A DNA stretch of 64,000 nucleotides from Halichondria panicea (taxonomy: Eukaryota > Porifera > Demospongiae > Suberitida > Halichondriidae), in assembly GCF_963675165.1 (NCBI RefSeq), contig NC_087388.1:3539047-3603046 (forward strand). The letters run 5' to 3'. Shown here one piece after another: positions 42,794 through 51,680 of the stretch (position 1 is its first letter; every line of letters begins with the position of its first letter). The notes beneath the pieces are model-generated. The model was not told where the DNA came from, did no database searches, and saw only the letters and a program-made list of their open reading frames with translations. A program made the position numbers and the translations under genes.

Positions 42794-43752
42794 GGTTTTA
42801 CTAAGTCTGGTTGAACATAATTACCACAATCAAAGCTGCATGACCACTGGACACATGGATGTGGGTTATCCCCATCTTGTATCCAATTAATTACTGCTTA
42901 GTTTTTGCAACTCATCAGTTGAGAAAGAGTATTAAGAAGCTGCCACTGCTTTTAGCTAAGTTCTGTTCCTTCTAGAGTGGACTACATGCAGGTATTGACA
43001 TTACTACATAAGTAGAATAGGTAAAACATGACTGTAAATGACTGTAGATCAATTTTAATATTTTGAGCAAAAGGGGGGTTCCTTTAATTTGCTCCCTTGG
43101 ATCTCCCCCTGGATCCGCCTGTCACCAGCCGAGGGTTTGCATTTTAGTGCTCTAGTTAATAATTCATTTTTGCATGTCATTTTTGCATGCAATCACACGG
43201 AAACTCAAATAGTGGGTATTGGATCGACCATGATTGTTGTTAAAAACGATCGATGCCAAAATTAATGGCTGCAAGTCAGCAGAGCCTTGCAGCTCTCTTC
43301 TCACTCTTTCAGCTACCAAAACTAGCGTTCTAGTGCAGAGTTAACGAGTAGCAACACTCGGTGAACAAGTTTTGCTACGGACTCAACTGAAAAGACATTC
43401 CCGTACTTAAAGCGACACTAAAAAATAATTATGAAGCCAGAGGTCGTTTCCTTTGGAGATTGAAAAATGATGTTGAAGTTCTGGTGTCGCATATTTAGAG
43501 GGTCGCATATAATTGGAGGTTATTCTTCTGTCCTCGATTATAGGCCGCTTAAATTACATTGTTTCTTGCGGCCTGGAATCGAGGCTGTGGTTTGACCTCT
43601 ATTTAGGACGCGACATAAAAAAATAATTGTGAACGCTATTTTTAGAGGTCAGAAAATTGGAAAAGATCGAGGGTGTCGCATATTTGGTTGGAGGGTCGTT
43701 TTAAATCGAATAAGTACGGTAAGCAAAACTAGGCATAACTCGAGAACGAAGC
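42794..43752. other. No gene; repeat scraps
   Basis: It contains a scrap related to the end of the long repeat family (CACCAGCCGAGGGTTTGCA at about 43122) next to CCCCTGGATCCGCC, a hAT-like MITE end. A symmetric hairpin copy is at 43533-43588 (CCTCGATTATAGGCCGC ... GCGGCCTGGAATCGAGGCTG). No coding sequence was recognised. Confidence 0.5.
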
Positions 43753-44316
43753 TTTATTACCCGAGGCGCGCGTGGGCGGCCACGGGTATAGTAGTATGTT
43801 GGTCTGTTTGTTTGTTTGTCACAGGTATATCTACTCACCTGGATGCCACATCACTGCGTTTACAGCATGGATAGCCTTCACACAACAATATCTTGATTTA
43901 AATAGTGGCAGATTTTGCTGTTAAAGCTTCTTTGTCGAGCAAAAGCTAAGAAGCTTGAATCAGCTTGTGACTAGGTCTGCTTACCTGGATGCTCTAGCAC
44001 TGCGTTTACAGCATGAGTAGCCTCCACACAACAAGTTAGTACTTTTGATAGTGACAGCTTTCGGTGTTAAAGCTCCTTTGTCTAATAAAAGCGAGCAAGG
44101 TTAGGCTGACTATTGGGTACTACCTGATTCTTCCAGGTACTACCTCAAAAAAGGAATTTCACACCTATTAAAACGGCAATAAAAAGCAATTGGCAATAGT
44201 GTGCAAAAACAAGAATAAAATGTGAGTGCAAAAAGCTATAAACTGCATATATACAGAAATAAAATGTGAGTGCAACAGCCTATAAATTTAAAGTGGGTAC
44301 TGCTTAGCTATATTTT

Positions 44317-45306
44317 CTAAAAGTTTTTCAAGTAAATCCACAGAAACTCAATAAGATATGTGGGGAAGAGGTTACTTGAAGTATTCATGACTCCTTGCTT
44401 TCTCATCATTCATTTAGTGCATGACCAATGTTCCTCTACACTCTGGGTGTGAGCCCCGGTCACTGGATCAACGAAGTTCTCTGAGTGGTTCACTGTTTGG
44501 TGGGTGTATCCAGAGATGCCAACGTCGAAGTAGGCACGCCATTCATCAGATATGACAGTTGTTCCAGGCCTGATATAAGTTTGGATTATTGGCATGAGAG
44601 TTTGCTTCGTCCTGTCAGGAACGACTACCATGAAAGCATTGGATGTTCCTCGCTCTATACCACCAAACACCCAGTGGCCATCCGTGACCCGCCCATGATT
44701 GTACTTACGTTTACCAAATTTGGACTCATCGATCTCCACGATTTTGCCAGGTCCACCTATCGTAATGGGAGAAGTAATGAAATAATTATACATGCAAACA
44801 GAATGTGACTTACCAATCGTGATAGGGTGGGCAAGGAAATACTCGGCGCATATATCCCGAAAGAAGTTGAAAACCAATCGATTGCAACTCTCTGTGAGAC
44901 TTTAGCTTCGATACTAGCCTCAGTCACTCTTTGCTGCCTAGACCAGAGATATACCAGCCTTAGGATGGTTTCGAAAGAAAGCTTTGTCTTGCTAAAAAAG
45001 CTTTTATCACGAATGCTTACTACTGCCTGGCACCCTTTTCGGTAGCCTCGATTCCAAGCCGCTGAGAAAGGCGAAGGGGCTGGAGTCGAGGCTACCTTTT
45101 CGGGGACATCTCCAGGAGAAAGAATTTTTTCTCTTTACAATTCGACAACTAGAAGAACATTTTCGACAGTCCATTGAAGAAGTAAGAAGATTCTTCCTCT
45201 GTAGCCAGTACATGATGTCTTCCTCATTCGTAAGAACTTCCTTGAGGAGATCAGCGTACGTCCAAGTTCTAGGAGTAGACAAAAGTGGTGGAGCCGCAGT
45301 AGCCAT
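44317..45306 (-). pseudogene. Merlin transposase (IS1595/ISXO2-like), interrupted
   Basis: It starts MATAAPPLLSTPRTWTYADL at 45306. An N-terminal zinc motif (CRKC ... WRCPRKGC) would bind DNA. The second exon begins at 44756 after a 57-nt intron (GTAAGT to GATAG) and reads GGPGKIVEIDESKFGKRKYN (first aspartate), GHWVFGGIERG, TTVISDEWRAYFD (second aspartate), TVNHSENFVDPVTGAHTQSV and EEHW (glutamate). Damage: a 52-bp hairpin element with a 9-bp duplication inserted between the last two zinc-ligand cysteines (45043-45103), a frame change near 44876 (IDWF / FNFFRDICAEYF), and a TGA after HWSCTK. Coding-like sequence MMRKQGVMNTSSNLFPTYL continues past the TGA to a stop at 44317. The protein length is otherwise typical for Merlin. 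Confidence 0.92.
45043..45094. mobile_element. 52-bp hairpin element inserted in Merlin transposase
   Basis: TAGCCTCGATTCCAAGCC at the left and GGCTGGAGTCGAGGCTA at the right form an imperfect inverted repeat around a loop of about 15 bases. CCTTTTCGG lies on both sides (45034-45042 and 45095-45103). Skipping the 52 bp plus one duplicate joins the transposase reading WRCPRK directly to GCQAVV, so the pre-insertion state is confirmed by the host gene. The inner motif is the same as in the dispersed hairpin copies listed elsewhere. Confidence 0.92.
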
Positions 45307-45872
45307 TGAAGATTGAAAAATTGAGTGAAAGAGTTGCAGTTTGATGAATGTGCATGGTGATTTCTTATATATGGTTCTGTTCCCTGATTTTGACAGGTAT
45401 TGACATGCAACTATGGACTATGACTATGAATCCAATTAACACCTTTCAGCTGAAGCGATAAGTGTGAAATTCCTTTTTGAGGTAGTACCTGGAAGAATCA
45501 GGTAGTACCCATTAGTCAGCCTAACCGCGAGCAAAATGTAGCTTGAACAGAACTTGCACATGCGTTACTTATAACTGAAGTGATCCTGTACCAAGAAAAC
45601 GATGGAACAGGGTCACTAAAGTAGAAAGCTGTATATACCAGGAACAACTTGAATTATAGCTCCTGCTGCTGACTGGGATCCTACTCCATGCAGAACCTGG
45701 AGCCATACTTCTCTGAGACTCCAGGCTTCTATACTGTGATCCTAATCCATAGTGCATATATCTATAGTACCACTACCTGTTCTCAAATGTTTCAGCATGC
45801 CTCCAGCCTGGTTTAGTTTTATTGCTCCTGAGTTGCTGTGCAAGTCATACATGATAACAACATCACTATATG

Positions 45873-46500
45873 CAGTGGCGTAGCCAGCGGGGGGCAGAGG
45901 GTGCTCCAGCACCCCCCTCTGGCCTCAGACTCTGCTCCACAAGTTCCTTTTACTAACTAGCTAAGCTAGCTAGCTGATATGAGATCGAGAGTACTAGAGC
46001 TAGCTCTATATAATTGCACGATCAACTCAAAACTCCACCTCTAACTATCTAGCTCCACCTCCAAATATTCATTCCAGTCAGTGCACATGCGCAAAGCCAC
46101 GTGCTGAGCAGACCAAGGTCCCCCACAGAGTTGCAGACTGTTAATGTTCAGCAGCTATCACCATCATCATCATGAGTACTTTTCCGTTGAGCCCAGTTCA
46201 CAGAGCAGCACTGCAACTGCAAGTGGCTTGCCACCCTGTCCTACTAATTCACAAGCAGAACCTGGTTAGCAGCTGCATGATTTAATTGTCACAACTCAAA
46301 CAATGCATTTTATAGGACATCTTCAAATGAAGTTGTGGCTTAACCACCAGTACAGCAGTACCCTCATTTCTTTAGCCAGATTGCGTTAGAATCAATCTCA
46401 GAGCATGTAACAACAAAAATTTTCTGGGGGAGTGCCCCTACCCCCACTGGTAATTCGTTCATCAAGCACCCCCCTCTCTCAAATCCTGGCTACGCCCCTG
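45873..46500. mobile_element. hAT-like MITE, complete copy
   Basis: It starts CAGTGGCGTAGCCAG and ends CTGGCTACGCCCCTG (628 bp). It is flanked by ATATG on both sides (45868-45872 and 46501-46505), a 5-bp duplication. CAGNGGCG-type termini are typical of hAT elements, and the 5-bp duplication would fit the hAT5 group. The interior has no gene. It includes a CATCATCATCATGA run, and partial copies are found at 2181-2430, 4180-4258 and 4483-4865. Confidence 0.85.
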
Positions 46501-46580
46501 ATATGCACTGCATTATATTTCTGGTTTCTTTTTAATCATGTCACCATGTACCAGCCGAGGGTTTGCACTCTAGTTTGTTT

Positions 46581-46799
46581 ACTGATTCAGTCCGTATCCT
46601 AGGTGATGTAATAATTACTTCCCCCAGGCACTATTATAATCTACTTCCTCAGCAGATTTGAATTGATATGATGCATCTTGACAAAATTTGGTAGACTACA
46701 TTGCACGCAATAAAATTCAAAAATATTGTGTAAGCTTGACAGTATTGAACTTAAAGCCTGTAGTCAAATTCTTGCTCTGTGCTTTCTCAGTAGTCAAGG
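46581..46799. other. Short non-coding spacer
   Basis: No gene; AT-rich. Confidence 0.4.
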
Positions 46800-47630
46800 T
46801 AGACTGGAGGACAAAATTCATGTCTAAGAATTGTACATCATCGACCTTGTTCATTTGATGTTTGATGTCGATGTCGATGATCGAAGTCGTGATAATTGAT
46901 GTGGTAATGGTCGATGCGTTGTAATAATGAAAGTGGATGTGATGATTGATGTGGTATTGGTCGATGCGCTGGTGTGATGATTGGAACCAAGTGATGAGAT
47001 ACACATCGGATACTGATAACAGATGTTGTTGTTGTAAGCTCGAACTGGCATTCTGAGAAGAGATAGACCTACCAATAGATGGGCGTGGCCCGCCTCCAAA
47101 AGGGCTCAGCGCCTATAATAATTATATCTAACATGTATCGTGGTACTAAATATGACATCATAATATTAGCTGCGCCTCTAACCGCAGAGCTCAGCTTGCT
47201 GCAGAGAAGGGGAGGCTGAGGAGCAAGGAAGCATTACGTAAAGGGATATACATTATACAACTGATTGGTGCTGCATGATTTTTTGCAACAGAACGAATGC
47301 ATAGCGCATGCTAGATAGGACTGAACTCGTCTCCCCACACCCATCTATTGCTTTCCTTGTATCTTTTGTTGGTCTATCTCTAGTTCGAGCTAGCTTACAA
47401 CAACAACACATCTGTTATCAGTATCCGATGTAGCCTCGAATCCAGGCCAATTAAAATACGTAATCGGCATGGTCTCGAGGCTATATCCGATCGATCATCA
47501 CCAATTACATATCGACCATTACCACATCAATTATCACGACTTCGATCATCGACATTGACATCAAACATCAAATGAACAAGGTCGATGATGCACAATTCTT
47601 AGACATGAATTTTGTCCTCTATGGCGCTCC
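46800..47630. repeat. Inverted pair of about 280-bp arms
   Basis: Left arm 46800-47085 and right arm about 47370-47630 are reverse complements (shared words include GACATGAATTTTGTCCTC at the outer edge and CATCTGTTATCAGTATCCGA near the inner edge). They are separated by about 280 bp of unrelated sequence. Arms contain repeated TCGATG(A/T) and ACCACATCAAT(T/C)ATCAC words. The right arm carries the hairpin insertion at 47431-47483. Confidence 0.8.
47431..47483. mobile_element. 53-bp hairpin element, second copy with 9-bp duplication
   Basis: TAGCCTCGAATCCAGGCC ... ATGGTCTCGAGGCTA, flanked by TATCCGATG (47422-47430) and TATCCGATC (47484-47492), a 9-bp duplication with one mismatch. The size and duplication length match the copy in the Merlin gene, although the loops are unrelated. 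Confidence 0.75.
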
Positions 47631-47634
47631 ATAT

Positions 47635-48184
47635 CATGTGAGATAGCTAACCAAGCCAAGCTTTGATTCCAGGCCATGGAGAAGGAGTATGTACTAATTG
47701 TGCATGTTCTGAGTTTCAAGGGCGGCCTAACTGTAGCCTTGAATCCATTTTAATCGGCCTGGATTCGTATGGAATGCCGTTTGCGACAAAATTCAGGCAG
47801 AATCTGATAGGCGTGTGCATCCAATATAAAATCGATTTTTGAAGATCGATTTTTAATAATCGATTTTTTACAGTTGATTTTCGATTTACACGTGAACGAT
47901 CTTTGACAATCACTCTGATAATCGATTTTTGACAATCGATTATTGAAATTCGATTTTCGATTTACACGTGAACGATCTTTGACAATCGATCTGATAATCG
48001 ATTTTTGATAATCGATTACTGAAATTCGATTTTTGATAATCGATTTTTGAAAATCGATAAATCGCGATACTTGCCAGGCCGATTAAAATGGCTACAGTTA
48101 GGCTGCCCTTGAAACTCAGAACATGCACAAACTCCTTTCCGCGGCCTGGAATCAAAGCTTGGCTTGGTTAGCTATCTCACATGA
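47635..48184. repeat. Palindrome with about 115-bp arms around an ATCGAT-rich centre
   Basis: Left arm 47635-47762 (CATGTGAGATAGCTAACCAA ...) is the inverse of right arm 48074-48184 (... TTGGTTAGCTATCTCACATG). Each arm includes a decayed hairpin motif (TTTGATTCCAGGCC). The centre is an array of ATCGATTTTT words. Confidence 0.85.
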
Positions 48185-49024
48185 TAGACTATAACGCAAA
48201 AGCGAAACATTATTGTTTTTTGGAACCATTAAAAAGAAGGGCCATAAGTCACAGTAAAAATCATTAATTTTAGAACTGTTCAGTTGATGCTATCTTATTT
48301 AGTTCCTTCGTGCACCCATTTTTGTATGCTTTCTCGCCAGCACTGTTTTATTTGGCCATCTTGTGTGTGCTTAGAGAGCTGAGAAAGAGTTTGGTGATTC
48401 CAGATAGAATAGAAGTCATGAATAGTGGCTTCTTCAATGCTCTAAGGATAGTCTCACGTGATACAGCTTTAGACAGGGGCCCCCCCCAGCCCACCACAGA
48501 GCAGTTCTAAAATCGATTATAAAAAATCGAATTTCAATAATCGATTATCAAAAATCGATTATCAAAAATCGATTATTAAAAATCGAATTTCAAAAATCGA
48601 TTATCAGATCGATTGTCAAAGATCGTTCACGTGTAAATCGAAAATCAACTGTAAAAAATCGATTATTAAAAATCGATCTTCAAAAATCGATTTTATATTG
48701 GATGCACACGTCTATCAGATTCTGCCTGAATTTTGTCGCAAACGGCGTTCCATAGATTCGAGGCTAGTATCAATCAATTGCAATAGATTTTCAAAAATCG
48801 ATCATCAAAAATCGATTTTCAAAAATCGAATTTCAAAAATCGATTATTAAAAATCGAATTTCAATAATCGATTATCAAAAATCGATTATCAGATCGATTG
48901 TAAAAGATCGTTCACGTGTAAATCAAAAATCAACTGTAAAAAATCGATCTTCAAAAATCGATTTTATATTGGATGCACACGCCTATCAGATTCTGCCTGA
49001 ATTTTGTCGCAAACGGCGTTCCAT
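47828..49024. repeat. Arrays of ATCGAT palindromes with a repeated 56-bp end block
   Basis: Three blocks (47828-48064, 48511-48690 and 48786-48966) consist of ATCGAT words separated by A- or T-runs at roughly 10-18 base steps, in all more than 30 TCGAT occurrences. Each block adjoins ACGTGAACGATCTTTGACAA or its inverse and the block GGATGCACACGCCTATCAGA ... GTCGCAAACGGCGTTCCAT (47768-47825 inverted; about 48700-48756 and 48968-49024 direct). Segments alternate in orientation, so the region can fold extensively. No gene. Confidence 0.88.
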
Positions 49025-49027
49025 AAG

Positions 49028-50230
49028 GGTGCAGGATATCTCTCCCTCAAGGCAGAACAACAACAAGCAATTCTCAACTTTGTCTCTGGGAGAGATGTGT
49101 TTGTTTCCTTGCCAACTGGCTATGGCAAGTCACTGTGTTTTGTTCTCCTGCCAAGGATATTTGATAGCATAAGAAAAGTGGTGAACAAATCTCTAGATCT
49201 TGTGCTGGTTGTATCCCCTTTGATCTCTCTCATGCAAGACCAAGTTGCCAGCTACTCAGCTCTTGGAATTACTGCTGCTGCTTGGGATCAAGATAAAGGA
49301 AATAGAAATAAAATAAAGAATGGAGAAGTTCAGTTGATGTTCACAAGCCCTGAAGCTCTGTTTACTTCTTCCCAATGGCTGAACATCCTCTCCAGTGATG
49401 TTTTTCAGAACCATCTCGTCGGCTCACTGTATAAAGAAATGGTAAGCAAACTCAATTTCATGCATGGATGCTTATTATTAAAATGATTTTTGTAGGGGTG
49501 ATGAGTTTCGAAAGGAATTCTCTCAGTTGGGAGAGATCAGAAGCATTATTCCTGAAGAGTGAAGATTATGGCATTAACTGCTACTGCAACTAAAGCAACA
49601 CCAAGAGTTTATGATAGAGAGAGAGTATCGAACGTAGGCATACTGTGTATCAGATGTATGCGGAGAGTAACGTGACTTCCTGTATCTGTCACAAGTTTGG
49701 AATTTGCACACTGACCAATCCAAGCGTGGGTGATGTAATCTATCAACCCATCCAAGTGTGGGTGATGTAATCTACTTTCTTGATAGATGACATCACCCAC
49801 GCTTGGATTGGTCAGTGTGCAAATTCCAAGCTTGTGACAGATACAGGAAGTCACGTTACTCTCCGCATACATCTGATACACAGTATGCCTACGTTCGATA
49901 CTCTCTCTCTATCATAAACTCTTGGCAACACGGAGCCCAGATATACGACAAATCATCCACTGGGGAGTGCCTGAAGATGCTGAGACATATGTACAGGAGA
50001 GTGGACGGGATAACAACATTTGCCATGCGCTATTACTGTACAACAAAGAAGACTTGTCACCTAAGTACACTACTACACATATGAAAGAGTACTGTACGAA
50101 CAATACTATCTGTCGTAGGCATCTCTTATTTGCAGAGTTTGAAGCCACTAGTTGTGTAAAGTTAATTCAAGGGTGTGCGTGCTGTGATGTTTGTAGCAAA
50201 AAATGTAAATGCGAGAAGTGTAGTAAATAA
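49028..50230 (+). pseudogene. RecQ-like DNA helicase, internally deleted
   Basis: The exon to 49441 reads YLSLKAEQQQAILNFVSGRD then FVSLPTGYGKSLCFVLLP (Walker A, motif I), LVLVVSPLISLMQDQV (Ia) and VQLMFTSPEALFTSSQW. After a GTAAGC...TAG intron, GDEFRKEFSQLGEIRSIIP and MALTATATKAT (motif III region) follow, but an in-frame stop follows IIPEE. The segment that should carry the DExH box is absent between KEM and GDEF. A fold-back element (49602-49924) is inserted next, and the second RecA domain is missing up to IRQIIHWGVPEDAETYVQES. The C-terminus is recognisable: HMKEYCTNNTICRRHLLF and CACCDVCSKKCKCEKC, a RecQ zinc-binding-like module. It cannot be an active helicase. Confidence 0.87.
49602..49924. 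mobile_element. 323-bp fold-back MITE inside the RecQ gene
   Basis: The arms, starting CAAGAGTTTATGATAGAG and ending CTCTATCATAAACTCTTG, are reverse complements over about 140 bp each, with a short asymmetric centre (a duplicated AAG(C/T)GTGGGTGATGTAATCTA). Flanks GCAACAC (49595-49601 and 49925-49931) form a 7-bp duplication. There is no coding capacity. Confidence 0.88.
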
Positions 50231-51341
50231 GTGTATGTCCATGTGATCATTCATAATTATCATGTGACTTCCATTAGTACTCATACATGTAATTGGAGTA
50301 TATTTAGAAGTTCAGAAGTTGATCCGGCCAGAAGACATGTCTGGATACACATTGTGAGTTTGTATATAATTATAGAGAACTGTTACTGGTATTTCTCCAC
50401 AAAATTTTGTAGTATCCACTCTCTAACTACGTCTGTGTTTGGCGACTTGATTAATGGTCCATGAATATGAGTGAAAGATTTATGGTCACGTCCTGGAGTT
50501 TTGCTGAATACTTTCATTTGTGATAACTGTTCCACTACTTTCAAGAAGTCTTTGTCATAAAAAATTATGGTGTTTTAGCATGGACACCAAATGCTTTTAT
50601 TACACCATTATCCCTGTCGAAAGTATCAAGGGTAGCCTCAAGGGTTCCCACCATTTTGCCACATGGCCTTATTGGCTCCTAAACCCTCGATAGACGTTTT
50701 CACTAGTTTATTCATGTGCTCCATATGGAGATCACAGCTTATGTTGTGACCAGGAAGTCCACGTGTATTGACAAATCTCGACCATTTAACACCCTCTGCC
50801 AGTCGGGGTGGCAGGACAATGTGGTATTGTATCAGAAGGTGAAATGCTTCCATTGCATAATTCTTTCTACTTGAAGCTTTAAATACCAGAAGAAAGTATT
50901 TCCATAAACGAAGGCAACGATCACCATCCCCATCCCCCTCTTTTATAGCATCTTTGAATACTTTATCTGTACTCTTACTTGGTTTCTTGTGTGCATTTGT
51001 GAATATCAATGTGCTGAGAAGCAATGTTTACAGCAATAGACATCAGTACCTCCACATGAGGGAACTGTTTGGCAGTACATCTTCTGATGGGACGTCATCA
51101 ATTGTATTCATTTTCAGATGTTGCATAACTGCATACGTGATATACGCTTCTACTACTAATTCGAAAAAGTCTTCATGAGCATTTAAATCTTTTTTGCACT
51201 TTTTGGACACATTTCGACGATTAAGTTGGTTTCGAAGGTGAAATAGAGTCCCTCTTTCCATTGCAGATGATGTTTTATATAATCTTTTCCAAATCACCTA
51301 AGCAAGTATACACATGTATGAGTGTCAGTCATACCATTATA

Positions 51342-51526
51342 TGTACACTTAGTTGATAATGATGTCATATCTATGTTTAGACTAGTCTGGAACATTCTAG
51401 AACTTTCTTGTGTTATGTATTTAGGTCATTGTGACCATGTGCTTAGTCAGTCCATGATATCTTTCTTATTTGTTTAACTAACAACTTGCTCTATCTAGCT
51501 AAATCACATTGTAAGCTTTGCTAACA
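51342..51526 (+). repeat. 5' LTR of copia element
   Basis: 185 bp, TGTACACTTAG ... TTTGCTAACA. It differs from the 3' LTR only within GTTTAACTAACAAC versus GTTAAACTGAGAAC, about 98.4% identity. Confidence 0.97.
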
Positions 51527-51540
51527 GGTTATGGGCCCAG
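51527..51540 (+). other. Primer binding site: initiator tRNA-Met, half-tRNA type
   Basis: GGTTATGGGCCCAG directly follows the LTR. It is a perfect complement of the anticodon arm of eukaryotic initiator tRNA-Met (CTGGGCCCATAACC), not of its 3' end. Priming from a cleaved initiator tRNA is known for Drosophila copia. Confidence 0.92.
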
Positions 51541-51680
51541 TGAAAGTGGTGCTAGGTAGCTACTAAGAAGAGCGATTGGAGTTGTGTCGGTAGTTTGGTC
51601 AGTTGGACTGGTGCGATTATATTAGTGAGCGTACAGTTTGTTTTGTTCGGGAGTTGTTGGTAACGTTGCTAGTCGGAGAG

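Larger units (their letters stand above)
44099..45526 (-). mobile_element. Merlin DNA transposon
   Basis: A 1428-bp element with TIRs of about 66 bp starting GGTTAGGCTGACTA (44099-44164 and 45462-45526, two differences). It is flanked by a perfect 8-bp duplication GCGAGCAA (44091-44098 and 45527-45534). An ISXO2/IS1595-type transposase is encoded on minus. GG-starting TIRs, an 8-bp duplication and this transposase type are diagnostic for Merlin. Confidence 0.95.
43753..46580 (+). repeat. Long dispersed repeat, copy B, with two nested insertions
   Basis: It begins TATTACCCGAGGCGCGCGTG and follows copy A (29649-30190). At 43985-44090 a diverged second round of the CTGCGTTTACAGCATGAGTAG block is present. 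The sequence is interrupted by Merlin (44099-45526) and by a hAT-like MITE (45873-46500). Their target duplications (GCGAGCAA, ATATG) lie inside this repeat, so both came later. Confidence 0.8.

Noticed and set aside
47404..47940. Hairpin and ATCGAT arrays as a CRISPR-like or tRNA-like array
   Set aside because: Spacing is irregular, units are interrupted by inverted blocks, there are no spacers of constant length, and the host is eukaryotic.
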